DNA of 5,633 nucleotides from the NCBI GenBank assembly GCA_012961055.1, contig DUAA01000102.1, forward strand, positions 1-5,633, written 5' to 3'. Positions 1 to 5,633 of the stretch are shown here, in pieces (the first letter of the stretch is position 1; every line of letters begins with the position of its first letter). Under the pieces are notes generated by a model. The model searched no databases, was not told the DNA's origin, and saw nothing but the letters and a program-made list of their open reading frames with translations. A program made the translations under genes and the position numbers. The stretch comes from Nitrospinaceae bacterium. Lineage in GTDB: Bacteria > Nitrospinota > Nitrospinia > Nitrospinales > VA-1.

Positions 1-1
1 A

Positions 2-982
2 AGCATCAGCGAGGCACCGGTTGGAGGTGCTGGCTATGAAGCAACCGGTCACCCTTTGCCTGATGCCTCATTGGAGTTGGCCAGGAATGCTGATGCGGTC
101 TTGTTGGGTGCCGTGGGTGGTCCTAAATGGGAAAATATAGACTTTTCCCTGAGGCCTGAACGAGCCTTATTGGGGCTTCGGTCCAACTTGGGACTTTATG
201 CCAATCTACGTCCAGCACGCATTTTTCCCGCATTGGTGGATGCATCGACATTAAAACGAGAAGTGGTCGATGGATTAGATCTTCTTGTGGTGCGGGAATT
301 GACAGGAGGAATATATTTTGGCGAACCGCGTGGGGTTGATACGTTGGAAGATGGAACCCGCAGAGGGTTCAATACGTTGGTTTATACCGAACCAGAAGTT
401 GAGCGTATTGCTCGTATAGCTTTTGATGTTGCCCGCAAGCGTAATAAATCGGTTTGCTCCGTAGATAAAGCTAATGTTCTGGAGTCTACTGGGTTTTGGC
501 GTGAAATCGTGACAAACATACATTCCGGTTATTCAGATGTGAACCTTTCGCATATGTATGTAGATAACTGTGCCATGCAGTTGGTGCGAAATCCCAAACA
601 ATTTGACGTGATTCTTACTACTAACTTGTTTGGTGATATTTTAAGTGATGAGGCCTCAATGCTCACTGGATCAATAGGGATGTTGCCCTCCGCAAGCCTT
701 GGAGAAAAATATGCTATGTATGAACCTATTCATGGTAGTGCTCCAGATATTGCCGGCCAGGAATTGGCTAACCCATTGGCAACAATTTTATCCGTCGGGA
801 TGATGTTTAAATATTCTCTGGATTGTGAAGAAGCCAATTTGTGGATTGAAACGGCTGTTGAATCTGTATTAGCAAAAGGAGTCCGCACCCGTGACATAAT
901 GTCTTCGGGGATGGAAGAAGTTGGTACGAAGGAAATGGGGGACCTGGTAGCTGAAGAATTGGAGACAAGAAAGAATGGTTAA
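2..982 (+). CDS. leuB: 3-isopropylmalate dehydrogenase, 5' end outside window
   Basis: Cytosolic NAD-dependent enzyme of leucine biosynthesis that oxidises and decarboxylates 3-isopropylmalate to 2-oxoisocaproate. The frame is open from base 2, so the TTG at 56 is not the start; the gene enters from the left. The 326 visible residues, against about 360 in the family, imply that some 30-35 N-terminal residues are missing, including the usual GDGIG segment. Visible family motifs, numbered from base 2: LGLYANLRP (63-71), [14 protein letters not shown] (98-111), [10 protein letters not shown] (153-162), the catalytic/metal Asp in VDNCAMQLV (188), [10 protein letters not shown] with the Mg-binding aspartates (212-221), and the nucleotide-binding [12 protein letters not shown] (241-252) followed by ANPLATILS. 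The LGLYANLRP and [10 protein letters not shown] signatures favour LeuB over isocitrate or tartrate dehydrogenase relatives. The stop lies 8 bases inside asd, which points to a shared transcript. Confidence 0.96.
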   Translation, partial: SISEAPVGGAGYEATGHPLPDASLELARNADAVLLGAVGGPKWENIDFSLRPERALLGLRSNLGLYANLRPARIFPALVDASTLKREVVDGLDLLVVRELTGGIYFGEPRGVDTLEDGTRRGFNTLVYTEPEVERIARIAFDVARKRNKSVCSVDKANVLESTGFWREIVTNIHSGYSDVNLSHMYVDNCAMQLVRNPKQFDVILTTNLFGDILSDEASMLTGSIGMLPSASLGEKYAMYEPIHGSAPDIAGQELANPLATILSVGMMFKYSLDCEEANLWIETAVESVLAKGVRTRDIMSSGMEEVGTKEMGDLVAEELETRKNG

Positions 983-2006
983 GAAGGAAAAATATAACGT
1001 TGCTGTGGCTGGCGCAACCGGTGCGGTAGGAAGGAAAATGCTGGAAATTCTTGCAGAGCGAAACTTCCCCATAGCTAATTTGAAGGTCTTGGCATCCGCA
1101 AAGTCTGTAGGGCAAGCCCTGTCCTTCAACGGGTGTGACGTTAGAGTTGAAGAACTTTGTGAAAACTCCTTTGAGGGTGTGGATATTGCTCTTTTTTCGG
1201 CTGGTGCTGATGTGAGTCGTCAGTTTGCTCCCTTGGCAGTTAAATTCGGTTGCATAGTGATTGATAACAGCAGTGCTTTTAGAATGGAACCCGATATTCC
1301 ACTCATAGTCCCAGATGTAAATCCCGAAGCGATTGGGGCTAAACCGGGGATTATTGCAAACCCAAATTGTTCCACCATACAAATGGTGGTAGCGTTAAAG
1401 CCGATTCATGACAATTATGAGATAAAGCGAGTTGTTGTTTCGACTTATCAGTCCGTTTCTGGTTCCGGGCAAAAAGCCATTGACGAACTGCAAAATCAAA
1501 CTGAAAACTTGCTTGCAGGAGGACAGCCTGAATCTAATGTATATCCTCATCAAATCGCATTTAACTGTTTGCCTCATATAGATAAATTTTTAGAAAATGG
1601 ATATACGAAGGAAGAGATGAAGATGGTGCATGAGACCCGAAAAATCTTAGGCGATTCATCGATTTTGGTTTCGCCTACAACAGTTCGAGTCCCCGTTTTT
1701 TATTGCCACTCTGAATCGGTAAATGTGGAAACCGTAAAGCCCATCAATGCCAGGGATGTAAAACAACTGTTGTCTGCAGTGGAAGGAATCAAGGTATTTG
1801 ATAACCCTGAATCCAACGAATATCCATTAGCTATTGATTGTGCAGATAAGGATGAGGTGTTTGTGGGTCGGGTTCGGGATGACATTTCCTGTGAAAATGC
1901 CATCAACTTCTGGGTGGTGTCCGATAATTTGCGTAAGGGCGCGGCGCTCAATGCTGTCCAAATTGCTGAATACCTCACCACTCGGCGTGATCCGGACAAA
2001 CATTAA
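975..2006 (+). CDS. asd: Aspartate-semialdehyde dehydrogenase
   Basis: NADP-dependent cytosolic enzyme converting L-aspartyl-4-phosphate to aspartate 4-semialdehyde, the branch point for lysine/diaminopimelate, threonine and methionine. The product is 343 residues, a normal length. Seen: the N-terminal Rossmann motif GATGAVG (13-19), IDNSSAFRM (97-104), the active-site NPNCST with nucleophile Cys132, the [10 protein letters not shown] loop (156-165), and [15 protein letters not shown] (238-252) with substrate-binding Arg238 and the probable catalytic base His245. The last motif is typical of the Gram-positive/Vibrio-type ASADH branch rather than the E. coli Asd branch. The ATG at 975 sits inside the end of leuB, with GGAG at 961-964 placed 10 bases upstream, so this start is well supported. 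The 8-base overlap suggests translational coupling to leuB. No gene in the same transcript is evident downstream. Confidence 0.96.
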   Translation: MVKKEKYNVAVAGATGAVGRKMLEILAERNFPIANLKVLASAKSVGQALSFNGCDVRVEELCENSFEGVDIALFSAGADVSRQFAPLAVKFGCIVIDNSSAFRMEPDIPLIVPDVNPEAIGAKPGIIANPNCSTIQMVVALKPIHDNYEIKRVVVSTYQSVSGSGQKAIDELQNQTENLLAGGQPESNVYPHQIAFNCLPHIDKFLENGYTKEEMKMVHETRKILGDSSILVSPTTVRVPVFYCHSESVNVETVKPINARDVKQLLSAVEGIKVFDNPESNEYPLAIDCADKDEVFVGRVRDDISCENAINFWVVSDNLRKGAALNAVQIAEYLTTRRDPDKH

Positions 2007-2014
2007 CTTTTGTT

Positions 2015-2038
2015 GGCCAGAAATTAGTTTTCTCGGCT
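2015..2038 (+). other. Bulged stem-loop just after asd
   Basis: GGCCAGAAA (2015-2023) can pair with TTTCT (2029-2033) and GGCT (2035-2038), leaving a five-base loop and a single bulged C at 2034; the outermost pair is G-U. It begins 8 bases past the asd stop, where a 3'-end structure is expected. No T-run follows, so it is not a canonical intrinsic terminator. It could stabilise the 3' end of the leuB-asd message or be chance. Confidence 0.3.
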
Positions 2039-2091
2039 CAATAAGCTATCATAATTTCCTCCCATCGCTAGATGGTGGTGATCTATCCTTC

Positions 2092-2120
2092 TTGACTTTA
2101 ATTTGCCATAAGTATATAAA
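2092..2120 (+). promoter_or_regulatory. Sigma70-type promoter candidate
   Basis: TTGACT (2092-2097, 5 of 6 matches to TTGACA) is separated by 17 bases from TATAAA (2115-2120, 5 of 6 matches to TATAAT). The spacing is optimal, and a transcript would begin near 2127. This is the best promoter match I found in the gap. It would give a leader of roughly 340 bases for mtnP, or about 60 bases for the weak ORF at 2186. The call rests on consensus matching alone in AT-rich DNA. Confidence 0.5.
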
Positions 2121-2185
2121 AAAATAGTATTTATGCGTAATTTGCTCTGTCTCTCTGCCACTATTTAGTCCCTTGGAAAAAAGAT

Positions 2186-2308
2186 GTGAGTATTAAGGTT
2201 CAAAACCTTAAACATCAAGGGTTAATAACTAGCAAGACGGGTGAACAGATTAATAAATTGAAGTTATTGCTGAGTGAGGTAGAGAGAAAGGAAAGTGACT
2301 CGGTTTAA
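2186..2308 (+). CDS. Possible small ORF, 40 aa, function unknown
   Basis: The ORF starts with GTG at 2186 and ends with TAA at 2306-2308; there is no in-frame ATG, and the frame is closed upstream by TAA at 2138. A weak purine-rich stretch (GGAAAAAAG, 2175-2183) is poorly spaced as a ribosome binding site. The second half of the peptide, TGEQINKLKLLLSEVERKES, would form a charged amphipathic helix. Its look (an SxK segment, then a KLKxLLxEV helix, then a charged stretch ending in V) faintly recalls the central part of the anti-sigma-28 factor FlgM, but the conserved C-terminal half is absent, no flagellar gene is nearby, and I cannot test this. It lies about 60 bases after a promoter candidate and is bracketed by inverted repeats. 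It may be a real small gene, a fragment of a decayed one, or a chance ORF inside a non-coding RNA. Confidence 0.2.
   Translation: MSIKVQNLKHQGLITSKTGEQINKLKLLLSEVERKESDSV
2193..2211. repeat. Perfect 8-3-8 inverted repeat
   Basis: TTAAGGTT (2193-2200) and AACCTTAA (2204-2211) are exact reverse complements around a CAA spacer. As RNA this is an 8-bp hairpin with a tight three-base loop; as DNA it is a 19-base dyad that could bind a dimeric regulator. It falls at codons 3-9 of the weak ORF and some 65 bases after the predicted transcription start. No T-run follows, so it is not a terminator. Confidence 0.6.
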
Positions 2309-2313
2309 CCGAG
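2299..2313. repeat. Perfect 7-1-7 palindrome over the small-ORF stop
   Basis: CTCGGTT (2299-2305) and AACCGAG (2307-2313) are exact reverse complements around one T. As RNA, six pairs with a TTA loop are possible. The TAA stop of the weak ORF lies at its centre. Downstream comes CTAAAAGTTTTATAGG, where a short T-run (2321-2324) begins 8 bases after the stem. That is too far and too short for a confident intrinsic terminator, but a weak terminator or an operator is possible. Confidence 0.5.
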
Positions 2314-2455
2314 CTAAAAGTTTTATAGGATTCTCCTGACCCGTTTCCTGTGATGAGGAAGGAAGCATATTTCTTCAATTTTATGTATCTCCTTTTGCCC
2401 ATCCCCAATTACCTTTATGTGCATAACCTTTTAGTTAACCTCCTTTTTTTTGGAT

Positions 2456-2459
2456 GGAG
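2456..2459 (+). promoter_or_regulatory. Ribosome binding site that sets the mtnP start
   Basis: GGAG, in the context GGATGGAG (2452-2459), lies 8 bases before the ATG at 2468. It selects that ATG over the in-frame TTG at 2450, which would place this purine tract inside the coding sequence. Confidence 0.7.
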
Positions 2460-2467
2460 AAAAATTT

Positions 2468-3319
2468 ATGACAGATAGTTTGCTGGGTGTGATTGGAGGG
2501 AGCGGATTGTACCAGATGAAGGGTCTCGATGTTATCGAAAAGATAGCGGTCGAAACACCTTTTGGTCCGCCTTCAGACAGCATTGTTATTGGAGAGCTGG
2601 AAGGGGTGAAAATAGCATTCCTTCCTCGTCATGGGGTGGGGCATATAATTCCACCCTCTGAAATAAATTTCCGAGCCAATATTTTTTCTATGAAAAAGAT
2701 TGGTGTGGAGCGCATTATTTCAGTAAGTGCTGTAGGCGGTATGAAAGAACATATCCCTCCTGGTCATTTTGTTGTACCGCATCAGTTTATTGACCGAACA
2801 CATCGGCGTATTAGTACGTTTTTTACTCAGGGTATGGTGGGTCATGTCAGCCTGGCTGATCCTGTTTGCCTTTCTACTGCAGAGACTCTTTTCCAGGCCG
2901 CTCAAAAAGCGGGGGCAGAAGTGCATGAAGGTGGAACTTATATTTGTATTGAGGGACCTCAGTTTTCCACTCGGGCAGAATCGCTTTTATACCGGCAATG
3001 GGATGTCGATGTTATAGGAATGACAAATGTTACTGAGGCCAAATTAGCCCGTGAAGCAGGGTTATGTTATTCGACCCTGGCCTTGGTTACGGATTATGAC
3101 TGTTGGCATGAAGAGGAAGAGCCCGTTACGCTTGAAGCCGTATTAGAAATTATGCATAGGAATGTGGAGCAGGCTCAACTTGTGTTGAAGGAGTTAACAC
3201 CTGAATTGGGAAATATTAAACCTTGCAAATGTGGTGAGGCTGCCAAATTTGCCGTGGTCACGGATCCTGAAAAAATTCCACAAAACCTTAAAGATGAACT
3301 TTCAATTTTATTTGGGTGA
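2468..3319 (+). CDS. mtnP: S-methyl-5'-thioadenosine phosphorylase (MTAP family)
   Basis: Cytosolic phosphorylase that splits 5'-methylthioadenosine, the by-product of polyamine and related S-adenosylmethionine-using reactions, into adenine and 5-methylthioribose 1-phosphate. The product has 283 residues from the ATG at 2468, a usual length. Seen: IGGSGLY (9-15) with the phosphate-binding Ser, PRHGVGH (53-59) followed by PPSEINFRANI (62-72), CIEGPQFSTRAES (160-172), GMTNVTEAKLAREA (184-197), and TDYDCWHE (208-215). The Asp pair in TDYDCW replaces the Asn of guanine/hypoxanthine-specific PNPs and points to 6-aminopurine substrates, supporting MTAP over PNP. A CKC motif (253-255) sits near the C terminus; a C-terminal CxC pair is known from some thermophile MTAPs, where it forms a disulphide. 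The stop codon abuts or overlaps hemL. No mtnA or other methionine-salvage gene is visible, so the fate of methylthioribose 1-phosphate is not shown here. Confidence 0.94.
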   Translation: MTDSLLGVIGGSGLYQMKGLDVIEKIAVETPFGPPSDSIVIGELEGVKIAFLPRHGVGHIIPPSEINFRANIFSMKKIGVERIISVSAVGGMKEHIPPGHFVVPHQFIDRTHRRISTFFTQGMVGHVSLADPVCLSTAETLFQAAQKAGAEVHEGGTYICIEGPQFSTRAESLLYRQWDVDVIGMTNVTEAKLAREAGLCYSTLALVTDYDCWHEEEEPVTLEAVLEIMHRNVEQAQLVLKELTPELGNIKPCKCGEAAKFAVVTDPEKIPQNLKDELSILFG

Positions 3320-3324
3320 TGACC

Positions 3325-4614
3325 ATGAACAGAACAAATTCCAGTCAACTTTTTTCAACGGCAAAACAGGTGATGCCGGGAGGTGTGAATAGTCCCGTCA
3401 GAGCTTTTAACGCCGTAGGCGGAGATCCTTTATTTATAAAAAGTGCCAAAGGCTCTCGAATTGCGGATGTCGATGGAAACGAGTTTGTCGATTACGTGTG
3501 CTCTTGGGGCCCTCTCATTTTTGGTCATGCTCATCCGCAAATTGTATCTGCCATCACCCGACAGGCCCAGTTGGGAACGAGTTATGGCGCGTCTACAGAG
3601 TTGGAAATACAGGTGGCGGAAAAAATTATCCAAGCAGTGCCATCTATTGAAATTGTACGAATGGTGAATTCCGGCACCGAGGCGGTAATGAGTGCATTAC
3701 GATTGGCTCGGGGAATTACTGGACGCGACAAGATTGTAAAATTTGAAGGATGTTATCATGGGCATAGTGACAGCCTGTTAGTAAAGGCGGGTTCTGGGTT
3801 GGTATCTCTGGGTATTCCCGAATGCCCCGGCATCGTTTCCAGTCTTGCAGAAAAAACTCTGAACCTTCCATACAATAATATCGACAAGGTTCGTGAGCTT
3901 TTTGAAAAAGAGGGTAATGAAATTGCTGCCCTGATTGTTGAACCTATTGGTGGCAATATGGGTGTAGTTCCGCCTAAGCCGGGTTTTTTACAAGCCTTGC
4001 GAGAAGTGACGAAAAAATCCGGTGTACTGTTGATTTTTGATGAAGTCATTACTGGGTTCCGGGTTTCATTAGGCGGTGCGCAAAAGCTATATGGAGTGAA
4101 TCCTGATATCACTTGCTTGGGAAAAATTATTGGGGGTGGGTTGCCTGTAGGCGCTTATGGCGGTTCACGAGAAGTGATGGATCATATTTCTCCAGTGGGA
4201 TCAGTTTATCAGGCGGGAACCTTGTCTGGCAATCCATTGGCAATGGCGGCGGGTAATGAAATGCTGGACCTGCTTTCGCAAGAGGGCACTTATGAGTCCC
4301 TGGAGCAGAAGTCGGAAAAACTTTGTGAGGGCTTCAAGAAAAATATCGAGGCTCTCGGTATTAAGGCTCAATTTACCCGAGTGGGTTCCATGTTCTCCAT
4401 GTTTTTTACGGACCAGGAAATTGTTGACTTTGAAACTGTGAAATCCTGTGATACCAAATTCTTTCAACGATATTTTAATGGATTATTGGAGGAGGGGGTT
4501 TATATTGCTCCATCCCAATTTGAGGCTGGTTTTATGTCTGCGGTGCATTCAGACGATGATATCATCCTAACTATTGAAGCAAGTCGCAAGGCGTTAACAG
4601 CGGCGCGTGGATAA
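3325..4614 (+). CDS. hemL: Glutamate-1-semialdehyde 2,1-aminomutase
   Basis: PLP-dependent cytosolic enzyme (class III aminotransferase fold) that turns glutamate 1-semialdehyde into 5-aminolevulinate, the last step of the C5 route to heme and other tetrapyrroles. The product is 429 residues from the ATG at 3325, a normal length. Seen: the N-terminal family signature VMPGGVNSPVRAF (16-28), NSGTEAVMSALRLARG (115-130), the cofactor-stacking region CYHGHSD (143-149), IFDEVITGFR (237-246) with Asp239 for the PLP ring nitrogen, and LGKIIGGGLPVGAYGG (265-280) with Schiff-base Lys267. The start is ambiguous: GTG 3316, ATG 3319 and ATG 3325 are all in frame. ATG 3325 is preferred because GGTGA (3315-3319) lies 5 bases upstream and MNRTNSS fits typical N termini. 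Every option implies coupling to mtnP, whose stop is at 3317-3319. eno follows after 16 bases. Confidence 0.96.
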   Translation: MNRTNSSQLFSTAKQVMPGGVNSPVRAFNAVGGDPLFIKSAKGSRIADVDGNEFVDYVCSWGPLIFGHAHPQIVSAITRQAQLGTSYGASTELEIQVAEKIIQAVPSIEIVRMVNSGTEAVMSALRLARGITGRDKIVKFEGCYHGHSDSLLVKAGSGLVSLGIPECPGIVSSLAEKTLNLPYNNIDKVRELFEKEGNEIAALIVEPIGGNMGVVPPKPGFLQALREVTKKSGVLLIFDEVITGFRVSLGGAQKLYGVNPDITCLGKIIGGGLPVGAYGGSREVMDHISPVGSVYQAGTLSGNPLAMAAGNEMLDLLSQEGTYESLEQKSEKLCEGFKKNIEALGIKAQFTRVGSMFSMFFTDQEIVDFETVKSCDTKFFQRYFNGLLEEGVYIAPSQFEAGFMSAVHSDDDIILTIEASRKALTAARG

Positions 4615-4630
4615 CTTGTAGAGTGAGGTT

Positions 4631-5633
4631 ATGAGCGAAATTATAGGGGTACAGGCGAGACAGATTCTAGATTCAAGGGGAAATCCAACGTTGGAAGTGG
4701 ATGTGACCTTAGAAAGTGGTGCCATGGGTCGAGCAGCTGTTCCATCTGGCGCATCCACCGGATCGAGAGAAGCCGTGGAACTGCGCGATGGAGATTTTAG
4801 GGTTTATATGGGAAAGGGTGTTTCCAAGGCAGTAAAAAATGTCAACACCAAGATTGGTCCGGAAATCATCGGGATAGAAGTTACAGAACAGGTGTTGATG
4901 GACCAACTGATGATAGCGATGGATGGAACTGCTAATAAAAGTAAGTTAGGTGCAAATGGCATTCTCGGGGTTTCATTAGCCGTTGCCCACGCCGCTGCAA
5001 ACGATCTGGACCTTCCCTTGTTTCAGTATATTGGTGGTACAAATGCCAAGGAGCTTCCTGTTCCCATGATGAACGTAATTAATGGGGGTATGCATGCAGA
5101 TAATAACGTGGATATCCAAGAGTTTATGATTGTACCTGTAGGTGCCAAATCCTTTGCTACTGCTTTGAGGATGGGTGTCGAGGTATTTCACCATTTAAAA
5201 GCCGTCTTGAAAAAAGGAGGCTTCAATACTGCTGTTGGGGATGAGGGTGGGTTTGCGCCAGACTTAAAATCGAATGAACATGCTATTGAAGTTTTGATTA
5301 AAGCGGTTAAAAGTGCCGGGTATAAAATGGGCAAGGATTTCTTTATTGCTTTAGATGTTGCTGCAAGTGAATTATTTTCTAGTAAAAAATACACCCTGGA
5401 GGCCGAAGGCAACAATAAATGGACCTCAAGCGAGATGGTTGATTTTCTTGCCGGCTTGGCAGGAAAATACCCCATTATCAGTATTGAAGATGGCCTTGCA
5501 GAAAATGACTGGAGCGGTTGGAAGCAATTGACAGATAAAATTGGCGACTCTGTTCAGATTGTTGGTGACGATCTTTTTGTCACTAATACCAAAATTTTGG
5601 CTAAGGGGATTAAAGAAGAGGTCGGTAATTCCA
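4631..5633 (+). CDS. eno: Enolase, 3' end outside window
   Basis: Mg-dependent enzyme interconverting 2-phosphoglycerate and phosphoenolpyruvate in glycolysis/gluconeogenesis; bacterial enolases are cytosolic, often in the RNA degradosome, and sometimes displayed on the surface. The frame from ATG 4631 stays open to the window edge, giving 334 residues of an expected 425-430. Seen: the N-terminal DSRGNPT (14-20), the flexible catalytic loop [10 protein letters not shown] (38-47), His155 and [11 protein letters not shown] (151-161), Glu164 in IQEFM, the proton-transfer Glu205 in VGDEGGFAP (202-210), and metal ligands Asp242 (ALDVAASE), Glu286 (SIEDG) and Asp313 (GDDLFVTN). The catalytic Lys and the second active-site His lie beyond the edge. 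A purine-rich AGTGAGG (4622-4628) precedes the start, with GAGG unusually close (2 bases). The 16-base gap after hemL supports co-transcription. Confidence 0.96.
   Translation, partial: MSEIIGVQARQILDSRGNPTLEVDVTLESGAMGRAAVPSGASTGSREAVELRDGDFRVYMGKGVSKAVKNVNTKIGPEIIGIEVTEQVLMDQLMIAMDGTANKSKLGANGILGVSLAVAHAAANDLDLPLFQYIGGTNAKELPVPMMNVINGGMHADNNVDIQEFMIVPVGAKSFATALRMGVEVFHHLKAVLKKGGFNTAVGDEGGFAPDLKSNEHAIEVLIKAVKSAGYKMGKDFFIALDVAASELFSSKKYTLEAEGNNKWTSSEMVDFLAGLAGKYPIISIEDGLAENDWSGWKQLTDKIGDSVQIVGDDLFVTNTKILAKGIKEEVGNS

Larger units (their letters stand above)
2007..2467. other. Long intergenic region between asd and mtnP
   Basis: This stretch of 461 bases has no confident gene, in contrast with overlaps or a 16-base gap elsewhere. 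It is AT-rich. From left to right it holds the post-asd stem-loop, a short imperfectly bounded repeat CCATC/GATGG (2062-2075), a sigma70-like promoter candidate (2092-2120), a weak 40-codon ORF (2186-2308) bracketed by two perfect inverted repeats, a weak TTCCT/AGGAA stem (2345-2360), and the mtnP ribosome binding site. I see no SAM, preQ1 or other riboswitch core, no tRNA, no tandem repeats and no insertion-sequence ends. The region most likely separates two transcription units and contains the promoter of the mtnP-hemL-eno operon. Confidence 0.7.

Noticed and set aside
1834..2127. 97-codon open frame running from inside asd into the gap
   Set aside because: Most of it is an out-of-frame shadow of asd, with no ribosome binding site and no protein-like features in the tail.
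2194..2210. T-arm-like element TAAGG-TTCAAAA-CCTTA, as in the T-psi-C arm of a tRNA
   Set aside because: The 3' flank cannot pair with any 5' acceptor strand at tRNA distance, and no D-arm or anticodon arm is visible upstream; it is the same inverted repeat already listed.
2201..2212. 12-base direct repeat CAAAACCTTAAA, also at 3281-3292 inside mtnP
   Set aside because: About one match of this length is expected by chance in a 5.6-kb AT-rich window, and the second copy is coding sequence.
2345..2360. TTCCT/AGGAA stem before mtnP as a terminator
   Set aside because: Only five pairs with a six-base loop and no adjacent T-run.
2440..2459. CTCC/GGAG pairing that might hide the mtnP ribosome binding site
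   Set aside because: Only four pairs across a 12-base T-rich loop; too weak to claim a translational switch.
2007..2467. SAM or other riboswitch between two genes linked to methionine metabolism
   Set aside because: No recognisable conserved core of SAM-I, SAM-II or other common riboswitches is present.
3756..4112. 118-codon minus-strand open frame opposite hemL
   Set aside because: It is fully covered by the conserved hemL reading frame and shows no protein motifs; an antisense shadow.

Overview
This is a compact bacterial housekeeping segment in which every recognisable gene lies on the + strand. In order it holds the 3' part of leuB (leucine biosynthesis), complete asd (aspartate-family amino acids), a gap of about 460 bases with no confident gene, complete mtnP (methylthioadenosine salvage), complete hemL (tetrapyrrole synthesis from glutamate) and the 5' part of eno (glycolysis). 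The moderate base composition, tight spacing, the C5 heme route (hemL) and an MTAP-type mtnP suggest a free-living Gram-negative bacterium, for instance of the deltaproteobacterial or Nitrospinota kind. That placement is impression only; nothing in the window fixes the taxon.

The genes form two blocks. Positions 1-2006 carry leuB and asd, whose reading frames overlap by 8 bases and are probably co-transcribed and translationally coupled. Positions 2468-5633 carry mtnP, hemL and eno; mtnP and hemL abut or overlap, and hemL and eno are 16 bases apart, so these three also look like one operon. The operon mixes pathways (purine/methylthio salvage, heme, glycolysis) and is not a dedicated methionine salvage cluster. 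asd makes the precursor of methionine and MtnP recycles a by-product of S-adenosylmethionine use, so there is a loose metabolic thread across the gap.

The gap (2007-2467) is the least ordinary part. It has a bulged stem-loop just after asd, a good sigma70-type promoter candidate (TTGACT, 17 bases, TATAAA), a weak 40-codon GTG-initiated ORF starting about 60 bases downstream of the predicted transcription start, a perfect 8-3-8 inverted repeat near the start of that ORF and a perfect 7-1-7 palindrome across its stop codon. It may be a small leader transcript, a small RNA, a tiny gene or the remnant of a gene. I see no known riboswitch core, tRNA, CRISPR array or mobile element. The rest of the window is ordinary conserved metabolism, and I found no convincing new multi-gene system.
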